Part shown: positions 37,748-49,700 of the stretch, piece by piece
Layout of the letters: every line of letters begins with the position of its first letter
How positions within the stretch are numbered: position 1 is the first letter of the stretch
Source of the DNA: Xanthostigma xanthostigma
Taxonomy: Eukaryota; Arthropoda; Insecta; Raphidioptera; Raphidiidae
NCBI GenBank assembly: GCA_963575645.1
Contig: OY754466.1
Span: forward strand, 20,066,001-20,130,000
Length of the DNA: 64,000 nucleotides
Direction: 5' to 3'
Position numbers and translations under genes: made by a program
The notes under the pieces: generated by a model
What the model was told of the DNA's origin: nothing
What the model saw: only the letters and a program-made list of their open reading frames with translations
Database searches by the model: none

Positions 37748-40700
37748 TTAGAAGCGACTGGCAAAACCATCCCCTCTACTATCAGAATGGGATGACATAA
37801 CATCGCCTTTCATTTCCACAATGTTAATACTGTCGAATGGCTCAGCCAATGAAATTATATGGCCAATAGTTGCCAAACTATTAATTGTCTCATCGGTGAA
37901 ATTGCGAGTGTAAGATTCTAAAAAAGACAATATTTAATCAAACTGGGTTAACAGCATAATTATATATAATAATTAACTACATGATTCATTGTCTATCTAC
38001 TCAATGTGCGGTGAGAAAAAGGCAACAAAGCATATCGAAAATATAACTGCGCCTCTTTCTTCGATGTAAGGGTACGTGCACCACGGAGCTGTGATACTAG
38101 ATGATAGCAGTGATGATAGCTTAGAGAGTGGAATACAAGCGCTGATGGGTGTGCACAACTAAGCATTGCTTACTTGCTGCGATTGTAGAATAATTTCAAT
38201 AGCCAGTCCATTCATTCAAGATGTCGAGTAGTAGCGACGATGATTATTTCGCTTCTGCAGCGACAAAATGGTTTATTTTAAATATGCAAACTAAATTTTT
38301 GTCTAGACAATACCACGTTCACCCTATAAATAAGAACCGATCTACGCTTGGTGAATATCATCACCTCTTTAATGAATTAAGAAATTATCCACAGCGTTTT
38401 TTTGAATATATGAGGATGGAGCCAGTCACGTTTGATTATATTTTGGAAAAAATAAAGCCAAGGCTTGTAAAACTCGCGGGGTCCAATGTACAGTCAGCTT
38501 GCAGCGCGCAAAAGAATGGTAAATAGCATTCTTTAAAACACAAGCGATTATAACAATTCGCATACTCGATGTACTCTCTGCTTGGTTGTGCACGCTTTCA
38601 TATAAATATGCTATCAGCTATCATCACTGCTATCATCTAGTATCACAGCTCCGTGGTGCACGTACCCTAATTCTCTGGTTATTCCAACAATTCATATATA
38701 TATATATATTAGCATGGAGTATATCCCTCTTTATCAAAAGTTTTATGTCTTTATCTATGGCGTTAGTTAATCAGAACCAACGAGCTATTACGACTTAAAA
38801 AAAGACAGAAGTATATGTTTGCACCCTAATGGTTCGATTGCGATTTTATTCCTATGCTCGGTATATCCTAAAAAGTATAAAAAACAGGACACTACCAAAA
38901 CAATAATAAATTACCTTCAATTCCTATGTTTGTAACATTGAGTATTCTGAATCTTGGATTTTCTATGCTTGTTGTAATATTCTGTTGACCAATAATCAGC
39001 GACGAAATTATTTGCGCTGCTAGGGATATATCACTCGTTCCAAAAATCAATCGTCGTCCACACACGAAATGTTTGTCTGTAATGATGACCGGCATGTTCA
39101 TAGTTTCCAATTCAGTTTGTGGGGGATTATCTTCTATGTAGCCAAGACCGTGGACATTTAGACGCATCGATCCCAACATTCCGTGAAGTCCGCTATTATA
39201 AAGTAGAGAAATAAGTAAATGCTTAAATCATTCATTCATGACGAGAGTCTGATTTATTGCAACTATGAGCTCTATTATCAGCATAACGAATCTATAAATG
39301 ATTGTTTAATCATTGGAATTAATCAAGATGAAGGAAGGTTTGGTTGAGGATCAAGAAAGAAGCTTTACCAATGTTACGCTAGTGGCCATTGGAGTAGCAA
39401 GAGAGGGGGGGGGCAGGTGGACCTGGTCCACCCTAAAATATTAATTGTTCACGTACAAATAACAAGATAAATCTATAATAATCAACATATTTTCTTTGTC
39501 GTGAAATTTCTCCAGAAAGTCGTGTTGAATGATTTCGGTTCTATGAACAGCTGGTAATGGTAGGTAGATTTGAAAATTTGCCCCCTCCACGACGTTGCTA
39601 AGCCTATGCTAGTGGCCAACGTTTCGAAAAAAATATTTTCATCTTCAGGGCTTGTTTAACATATCAACATGTGCGATGCTTGTTAGCAAGCCCTAAAGAT
39701 GAAAATTTTTCGAAACGTTGGCCGCTAGCGTAACGATGGTAAAGCTTCTTTCTTGATTCGCAACTAATCCTTCCTTCATCGTGACATTCTCTTGGATCAA
39801 CACTACTATACCTATTATTAAAAATTGCTTGAACGGTGGCATCACCTAAATGAATGCAACTTTTTATCACGTGAATAAGATTTTGTAGCACACTTTTTTC
39901 GTTTTTAATTACAGAACACTCAATTTTCAAACCTCCACTACACGCGTGGCCAGTACCGCCACTCAAATAAGTGCCTATCATCACCGTGATGATTGCCTAG
40001 CCGTCCACAGTCCACACAATCGTGCAGGTTCATTCACTCACTGTCATCCGTTCGACATGGATGTCGAAGTGCTAGCGGCTGCTGCAATTACATGGTTCTT
40101 TTTGATAGAGTTCTATAAATTTAAGTCTCCGTGTTGGTCCACGCATACGTAGACATTGTCGTCGCGCTAAACACCACAAAAACAAATAAATAATAAACAA
40201 TTTCACGCACTTTTTCCCTTAACCTCTGCCGTGCGACTGAATGTTGGCCGATTGTGTGTACGCGCGCACGATGCTGACCACGCATTCCTTTGATGTACCG
40301 ACAATCAACCGATTACTGCTGATTACAGGCGATCATGTCCACGCACCGACGAACATGCCCTCTACACATTCGTGAGTGCCTGTAAGCGGCGGTGCTGGCC
40401 ACGCGTGTAGTGGAGGCTTTTTCTAGCATTACATATTAAGCCATTGAAAAAATTATGCAATACAAAAAAAAAACTATTCAGAACTATTCGCATAAATGCT
40501 TTGCCGCAGTTGATCAGCGTCCTTCAGGGCTTACCTAACAAGTGAAACATACAAATCATCCTTATCGACAACTGACACTGTTGAAGATGTTTCTTCGTAA
40601 AATGCGTTAACATTCAGATCAGAATAAGTTTGTTGAATAATGCGAGCTAACTTTGCAGCATATTCAGGCTCGTAAACTTCATCTTTACTAACGTTGTTGT

Positions 40701-43700
40701 CTTTTAAACTCTCCAGTACGGTAAAGAAGGTAGGTGTAATAGTCTGAATATTGGGTATATAAACATTGTAACGGCCGAATGTTGAATTAAGAGCTTGCGA
40801 CTTCAACGGTTGGTTTTGCGGCGTTATATAGCTATAAAGTTCTGAAAAATATTTAAATTAAATTAATAGCTCATTTGAAAACTGTTACAACTATAGGTAC
40901 CTATATAAAAATAATTTTCCTACAATATTTATTATATTAAAAGAAATTTATTACTTAAAAAAAGTACCTATAAATGGTACTGATTTTTAACGACAAAAAC
41001 TTTTGAACGGTAACTCCGATCATTATGAAGATTGGACACAACATTCATCTCGGTAAACTAAGATGAATGTGCGTACTCATGTCCCTTCCTTCTCCATTCG
41101 TTCTTTTGCACCCGAGTGAAATCGGGCGGGACCGCTAGTACTTAATATACTGCAATAAACATTGACTTGTGCAAATAATTTCTAATACACCAGGTGGAAC
41201 CGGTGTTGCCGTTCTGAAATCAATTCGGATTCATTTTTTATGCTAGAAACAGTTCAGCAGAGCGTACTAGTTATAGTCAGAGTGCCCGTCGGCAAAAACT
41301 TTATTGATACATACTCTCCCCAAACTTTGTATATAGCTTCATTAGGCCTAGTCTGACACCTATTTCCTCTATGACTTTTCTTGATTTTGGGGCGTTTTCT
41401 CTCTAAACTTTCCGAAAGATGTCGTTTTGACGATATGTAAAAATTTATAGATACTGTTTGTTTTTTTAATTGGATAGCTTAAAAACTTTAACCAAAACGC
41501 TAAAATAATGTTCTCTGACAAATAATATGATTCATTTTAAACGTCTGACACCTAGAATATGTCGACCATATTCGAGGTGTCAGACATTTTAAATGGTTCA
41601 TGCTATTTGTCAGAGAACATTAATTTAGCGTTCTGGTTGAAGTTTTTAAGCTATCCAATTAAAAAATCAAACAGTATCTATAAATTTTTACATGTCGTCA
41701 AAACGACATCTTTCGGAAAGTTTAGAGAGAAAACGCCCCAAAATCAAGAAAAGTCATAGAGGAAATAGGTGTCAGACTAGGCCTAATGAAACCATATACA
41801 AAGTTTGGGGAGAGTATGTATCAATAAAATTTTTGCCGACGGGCACTCTGACTATTACGAAAATTCATGTTACCAGGCGGTAACCTGGCTGATATTTATT
41901 ATATATCGTGATCACGATACCTACAGTACGCGCCACGAATCTAAAAGGCTCGGAAGTTAGATGCGAATACCTAAACAACAGAGAAATCCTATAACACGAA
42001 TGAAGTGAGGTTATAAACTCTAATAACTTGTACACTTTACATACAAAAAATAAAAAATCGACATTTTGTGAATGAAAAGTCTGAAATTATTATATAAAAA
42101 TTGAAAAGAAGTGTGACCCTACAGACCATCCCTGAAACTTCCCGCTATTTTCGAATTCAAAACGCTCAAAAATATATCAAATACATTATACAGCAAGAAG
42201 TTTATGCTCTTCGAGCTCAAAAAAAAACACGCTTTTACTAATTTCTCGTTCAAGATATCTCGTGAATAAATGAACCGATTTTGATGCGGTTTGCGGCGAT
42301 CGACGCAGTTTTTTTAACCTAAGAAAGTAATTTATTACAAAAAATCGTTCTGATAAGAATTTTAAAAGTAATTAAAAAAAAAACACTTACGAATTTTTCG
42401 TTCATGATGTCTCGTGAACAAATAAACCGATTTTGATGCGGTTTCTGGTGATTGACTCAGTTTTTTTAACCGAAGAAAGTAATTTATTATAGAAAAATCG
42501 ATTTTATAAGAATTTTACGAATTAAAAAAAAACCTTTTTTCCTAATTTTTCGTTCACAATATCTCATGAAGAAATGAACCGATTTTGATGCGGTTTGCGG
42601 AAATCGACGCAGTTTTTTAAGGAGAAGAGCTGGTTAGATTTTGGAATTAATCGGTTTAGTAGTTTAGAAAATATTCCAAAAAAATTTTAAAAAATTTGAA
42701 ACTTGTATTTTGAAGATTTCTCAAAATTTATTGGGCCGAATCATTCCAAATTTTCAGGAAATCTAAATTCAGCAAGGTCACGTCAGATGCCGCAAACCGC
42801 ATTTCAATCGGACACTCCGTTCAAAAGTAATAAGGGGTTTACAATTATACATACACACACAAAAATACAGCCCTATGGACGTCATCACCTAATAGTCAGA
42901 ATAGCTTCCTAGGACCTCAAAACGTCATGATCTGACGAAAACTCGATTTCCGAAAATCGGGGTGAAAACAATAACTTCCCGATTTTTTTGAAAAAAATCA
43001 TTGATTTTTTTATAGCGGGAGGGTAAAAATATGTAAAAAACATTTTTATCATAAGAACTTTTGAAAGCGATAAAAAACGAGACATTAACGTAACGTTTTC
43101 AGCATTTCTTGTTGGAAATCGGTCAAAAAATATAAAGAAATTTGTTGGGTTGATTTTTCTTCTTCTTATTGTACACTTACAAAACAATTGTTTTAATAAC
43201 GCCTGGTACCATGTGTTTTTATTACAGTACGGTCTCCTAAACTGATTCCAGCAAAAACATTGAATCCGAATTCAGTTCGAAACGACTGCGTCAATTTCAC
43301 CTGGTCTATAATAGGATAAGCAGTTACCTATATATTTATTATTATTCTTTCAATTTTTATAACATCATTGCCATTTATTATTAGATTAAAACAAAAAAAT
43401 ACGTTGTAACACTTGTAACAATAAAATGGCCGTACCTAACTTATAAACCAACTACTATCATTACAATGAAATAATTAAACATAAATAAGTTTGTAAAAAT
43501 CCACCATTGTTTAACCATATACTAAGTTTAACTTACGTTCATGTGACAAATTCGCGATAATTTGAAGTGTATTGGCGAGATTCGGTAATTGAAGAACTTG
43601 GTCTGGCGTTAGAGGTCCGTTATACAAGTTATAAGCTCCTGATAGTTCAATTGCTGTTGCTAACGTCTTAGGCACTAAGAATCCTTGCCTGTGATAGCGA

Positions 43701-46700
43701 AATACCAGTCAATAATGTCAGAGGATATTATATCTAATTTTCTTTAATAAAAAAAAAATAAGGCAAAAAGTGCTATAGTCCAGTACGTGGGTATCACGAA
43801 GGGGTGTTTGAATGCAAAAGGTGGGGTAGTAGTGATTTTTTAGTATGTTGTTAGGCTTATATGTGTGCTACAAAAAAAATTTAACAACAAATGTAGGAAA
43901 TTTTGTCTTCTTTAACTTTGTATAGAACATCTTTTGTCGTGAAAGCCACCGTTTTTGAGTTATCACAAAACCAAATTTTTGTACCTAAAATCCAAGATGG
44001 CGACTCTAGCGCATGCGCCTCGAGGTCAAAAACTTGGATTTTTCATTAGGGCCCCAAGCTTAACAACATACTAAAAAATCACTACTACCCCACCTTTTGC
44101 ATTCAAAAAACTCCCACGTACTGGGCTACTAGTTGAATATGCATGTACATTGTACCGTACCTGTATAATTCAGATTTTCCTGTATGTTTTATAAACCAAA
44201 AATTATATTATGTAAATACATTGCTGATAATTTTCGTTTAAAATGTGTATGTTTTTTTTAGAGTTTTCTAAGCAATATTTTATGAGACCATGATGGAGTT
44301 TTTGTCAATCTTTTCGGAAATAATGCCAACAAAAATTTACAATAAAAACAATAATAAGTTTGAACTTTTATAAGCTTTCATATGATACCCAACACGATGA
44401 CACTGAAACAATGTTTTTGGGTCTTCTCTTCCTTCCCGCAAACTGCCTTCAATCATAAAAATCAACTTTTCGTACTTAACATTTATCATTGGGTCACTAC
44501 TTTCCACAACTATGCCAAATTTCAACTTTCTATGTTAGAGAGTTTCTGAGCAAGGGCGTAGATATTTTTTTTCTGGAGGTATGAAGCAAAAAAAATGAAT
44601 CCTTTTTTAAGTTTTATTAATATCATACAAGAATATGCGCGCGCGACATATTTGAATAAATTCAAATCTTTGGGCGGTTACGACGCTGCCACATTTCACC
44701 CAAATTAGCGACTTCTTCGTAATCTCAACAAATACATATTGTACTTATCGCATTACATCGAATTGAGTTCGCATTTTGCACGAGTTTTCGTAAATATGTG
44801 ATTTCGATATTTAGAAAGTTTTACCGAAATCTGATCTATACGACTCGTAGGTACAATCCACAGAACAATAAGAAGAAAGAGACAATTTTCAGTGTTTCTC
44901 GTAATAGTCAAATTCCAATTTCTCCGTAACTAAGTTCCGAATATCAGGAATATTTTAATCGCGTGTTTTGGTTGATATAGTAGAATCTATGCAAGTCGAA
45001 CTTCAAGAGAGATGCCAAAAAATTGGAGTTATAGAGTTTTCGATTTATGAAGTATTTTGACTTAGGCGAATTTTGTAAGGAAATATTCGACTTGTACAGA
45101 TTAAGATTTATTCTAATTTTGAGTTGCTATGTTCGAGATAGAGAGGTCCAATTTATTTTTTCGAGTTATGGAGCGAAAATATGTACCGAAATGGCTTGTA
45201 GGGACTCACTGATCATTTCGACCTACAAAATGGTTGAGATTTCGAGTAATGGGGGTTTCGGGGCATTTTTTTTAGTTTTGGAGGTTTTCGACTTAAAGAG
45301 GTTCTACTGTATTTATAACATGTAAACTCAATTGCACTGTATTCTGACAATTTCGATATACAGAGGGAACTTATTCAGTAAGTTTTGTGAAATGGAGTAC
45401 GGAACGCTAAAAAGATCTTTGTAACGAAAGTGATAAGGCACAAATAAGTTAAACGAGTACCGCTAGCTCTGTGAGCGTTATTTTACTGACCTTGCAATGT
45501 TAACAGCCGGTTGTACAATAGTCTGCCATGAGATGTGCCCAAACTGTTGATGAGAATATGCCAAGCCGCTGATTAATCTTGGCAGTTCCGATTTCTCGGA
45601 AGGTACCACCCGGGCAAAATCTATAATATCAGGTATCGATCTCGTTCTATGACTGTAGACCATTAAAACACCGCCTCTGAAATAAACAGAATTAATTAAC
45701 TACTAACGTTTTGTTGAAGAAAATAACGTTCGATATAGTTACGACCATGGAATTTGAATTAATAAATTGCGTTCCGATTAAACAGAGAAATTATTTAATC
45801 ATTTGAAGGGATTAGGAGTCATTTTTTTTCTATTTTGTTCAAAAATACGTTTATTAATCTCTTCCTGTACTCTCTATTTCGTTCTAAGTTCTGGCGATTG
45901 TCATCGTGATTAGAAATTTTTTTAAAGTGAAACTTTTATTCTATCGCCCCTAATTTTTCTGGCCGTCTGTTGCATGTCGCATTACAGGCGGCCGCAGAGT
46001 AGGGGTAAAGTGAAAGGCGCTCGGTAGAGCAGCCAAGGCCAATATAGCGGCGCCCATGGTTAGCATCAGCTGACCGTGTAGTATGTATAACACATAGTCA
46101 GTCTGTCATGCGGGCAACTGCTGTACAGTGTTTACATGTTTTTATTCGTGTATTCATGTGAATATTGTTGTTTATAATATTAATCGTGATGGATAAGTGT
46201 CTACAATCCAACGCCTACAATCCAATAAAAGTTTCACTTGCGTCGTGGTTTCTTAAAACTACACAACTGTTTTTCTCTTTCTAATTGCCACTTTTAGGTT
46301 TTTACTACTGAATAATACAAAATCATTTGATTATCCTGCCTCTGCCTATCATTGTATAAGCAAAAGAAAAGAAAGTATGTATACATTTTTAGACACGGGT
46401 GCCGACTTTGTGGGTGCTCGTGGTCTCCAGCACGAACACCCACCGAAAATAAATAGTGACTATAGACATGTAAAAAAGATTAATCAGCAATTCCGCTTCA
46501 AAAAGTTTCCTGCTTTTAATGACGATTTGAAGTACCGTCGACGGTGTGCAAATGCATACCGAAATCTCGCATTTCGCCAGTTTTTGTAAACGAGGCATAA
46601 CATTAGAATCCACGGGGTTTGCTAAAAGTTGACGCCACTGCTTTCAAATGAATTCTAGCGTTAAAATTTTGTATATTTATAGAGAGCATCCCTAAATAAA

Positions 46701-49700
46701 TGGAAAACATCTAAAATTGGTAAATTCTTAACATAGGGAGTGAGAAATGGAAGGCGCTAGTTTTTCAATAAACTATTGTTATTCCCGATTTAATTCGACT
46801 GAACGATCGAAGCAAATGGGTCTTCTATTAACTCGATTGAATTAGAGAGGAGTTTACACTATCGTAACAAACAGCTGCCATCCCTAGACAATCCAAGGGC
46901 GTATATATTTTTTTTCCTTTAAAGTAAAAAAAAATGCAATATTTTTTGACGTGATAACGTCTTATAAATTGATGAATCACGTCAAAATAAAAAGATGAAA
47001 CACCGGCTGCATGCACGAAAAAGTGTAACGTTCCTAACGTTACTAAGTGAGCGACTAGAATGCCTTCGGTAATTTTGAAGCAGATATCATCAACCGATTG
47101 AGATGAAAATTTGTATACACGTTTAGTTTGAATGACAATGCATGGTTAGCTGTGTGACGTCACTCTAAATCCAATATGGCGGACTTCTAAAGATGGCGGA
47201 CTAATTTTATTATGCTTTCCTACAATATGGATACCTATCAAATGAAAGGGCTTGCTGAGAAAAATTCGAAAAATAAAGTGACGTCACTAAAATCCAATAT
47301 GGCGGACTTCTAAAGATGGCGGACCAATTTTATTATACTTTCCTACAATATGGGTATCAAATGAAAGGGCTTGCTGAGAATAACTCGAAAAATAAAGTGA
47401 CGTCACTCTAAATCCAATATGGCGGACTTCTAAAGATGGCGGACTAAGTTTTTGACGTGATAACGTCTTATAAATTGATGAAACACCAGCTGCACGCACG
47501 AAAAAGTGTAACGTTCCGTAACGTTCCGCTTGACCCTGTGCGTGCAAGCGAGAGCGCAGTAATGTATTATTAAATATGATATTCGAGCGGAATACGTTAT
47601 CACGTAAAACTATCGTCCGTAAACCGACTTTACAGACAACCAATTTTTTTAAGTTTTATTAATATCACACAAGAACACTCACGAAGGAAGGTGTCAAGCA
47701 AAATATTAATTCCCAAACCAATTTTAGAAATTTTTTTCAAGAAGTATTTTTAAATTTTATTTTTTAGCCAGGTATTCGTAGTATTTTCAGTTTTATTTTT
47801 GTATTATTATTTAAATCCTAGGGGGGTAATTACTCTCTTTACCCCCCCCCCATCTACGTCTTTGAGACAATCCCAAGTCAAAACAAAGCAGTTAGACCGT
47901 TACACATTCATTAAAACAGAAAAATTGGTTGTCTGTAAAGTCGGTTTACGGACGATAGTTTTACGTGATAACGTATTCCGTAATACATAACCTAAATTTA
48001 TATAATAATTATAATAATTCGAATCTATGATATTGCATCTTTCGCTTCAAATTTAGGTTAATTTTATTTATTAAATTACTCACCACCTATAAAAATAATT
48101 TTTTTTATTAACTTTCTTTCTTTCGTATTTATTTAAGTCTCAAAGATTAACTGTCATACTATTTATAAAACAATTGTTTCACTGTTTATATAAAATTCCA
48201 AAACCTACTTACAATATTTAAGTATTTTCATACGTCAAAAAATTGATTTTTATAATGATAAAATTTGTAAGAAAACGATTTTTTCGAGAGATGAGACCTA
48301 GCTAAAACGATTTTTTGCCCCCCAAAATCCCTTTTCAGTAAATTTCATCCAAATCGTTAGGGCCGTTTTCGAAAAAAGCACGCACAGGGTTAGGCGGAAC
48401 GTTACGAACGTTACACTTTTTCGTGCATGCAGCCGGTGTTTTATCAATTTATAAGATTGGTGATTCATCAATTTATAAGACGTTATCACGTCAAAAATTC
48501 ATTGTAACTTACGCCGCCAGACCTGTTGTGTGCGGATTGACAACAGCTAAACATAGCGTCGCTGCAATTGTTGCGTCGACTGCGTTACCACCCAGCTGCA
48601 ATATATTCGTACCAACCAACGAACAGCGGATGTTATCCGTCGCGACGCTGCCATGTGGTTGCACCTTAAGAAAAATAAATTGTAACTTTAATAGCTGGTC
48701 ATGTTTCCAATTAACTTAGTCTATTTGTCAAACAAGTTTTGTATAAAATCTAAATAAATTTGGAGTGTTTTACGACCGAACTTAGAAAATTTATTTGTAT
48801 TAATGATTTGTTTACAATATTTTTATATGCATTTTATTCCGCAACAAGTTGTAAATAATGCAAACTTGCTTCAATGCACAGTCTGATGTATCTGTAGTCG
48901 CATATGTTATAGGCGTTAATAAACTGTCTTATGGAACATATTTTGTGAAACGTTACATTTGGAGAATAAGAGACATTATTATGAATAAAAAAAGGAGAAA
49001 ATTAAAGTGAAAACAGCTAAATAAAAATAACAACAGTAAAAAGTTTTACCTGCATGTAACCATAATAAATTTGTGCAAACAACGCTATTGTAACAGCGGC
49101 TGTTAATGTTGCAAACGTCGTATAGATGAGCCCCAAGCCTTTGAAGCATTCGCCCCACCAGCAACCGCAACAATAGCTTAGAAATTTGTCGCAGGCAGAC
49201 TGTTCCTTGGTGCGATCCCTAGCCCGTAATGGAATATCCTCACGTAATTCTCCAGCTGGTAATAAATACATAATCATTTTTAATTAGAATTAGGTAATAT
49301 CATAATATAGGACTCTCTCAAGCTGAGACTAGATTCCTGGAAAATCAGATTCGGCTTTTCAATAGAAAAAAAAACAAAACAAAAGCACTAGGCAGCTTTC
49401 CGTTAGTGTACTAAGCGCTAAAATATTTGGAAAACATTTACTTGTACCAGAGATAACTTGTATCTAGTACAAAACTGATTACAAATCAGAATTTTTGAAT
49501 GACCAAGCCCAGCCTTAAATTGGATAGTCCCCGACTGACAGCGAAAAAATCTTAAGGGGACTTCTGAGTCCAAGAGCTAGTGGTCTCAAGAACGAGATCT
49601 TGGACTAATAGTAGTTCAGCAGATTTCACCCGAAAAAACAAATCGTCAAGCGAGTATAAAAATATTCGATTAAATCCTTCGGAAGTATAAATTGCAGCCT

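Larger units (their letters stand above)
37978..38880 (+). repeat. Dispersed repeat family D, copy 3, fills the last GGT-like intron
   Basis: Family D sequence (GATTCATTGTCTATCTACTC to TTTTATTCCTATGCTCGG) makes up most of the intron between the last two exons of the GGT-like gene. It is split by a Harbinger mini-element. Confidence 0.75.
41188..43313. mobile_element. Composite TIR element, 2.1 kb, in a GGT-like intron
   Basis: Left end ACCAGGTGGAACCGG and right end (inverse ACCAGGTGAAATTG) pair, and homology extends over about 90 bp (CTGAATTCGGATTCA blocks). Possible TA duplication. It holds a 580-bp palindrome and a copy of the CTTCCCGCTA repeat. Non-coding. Confidence 0.65.
46894..47864. 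mobile_element. hAT-type element with nested Helentron-like insertion
   Basis: Ends CAAGGGCGTA and the inverted TACGTCTTTG, with a perfect 8-bp duplication AGACAATC (46886-46893, 47865-47872). Its own sequence is 46894-46945 and 47646-47864. The middle is Helentron-like sequence plus a tandem repeat. Relatives of its inner part occur at 44552-44640 and 55222-55470. Confidence 0.88.

Noticed and set aside
39860-39984. Upstream part of a 106-codon minus-strand frame that contains GGT-like exon 7
   Set aside because: The first third lies in the terminal repeat of a transposable element, and the frame past 39812 runs through the donor into a palindrome; only 39812-39859 (or to 39892) fits the GGT alignment.
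45047-45325. 92-codon plus-strand frame
   Set aside because: Lies inside a TA-flanked pogo-like MITE made of repeated TTCGA motifs; not a protein family.
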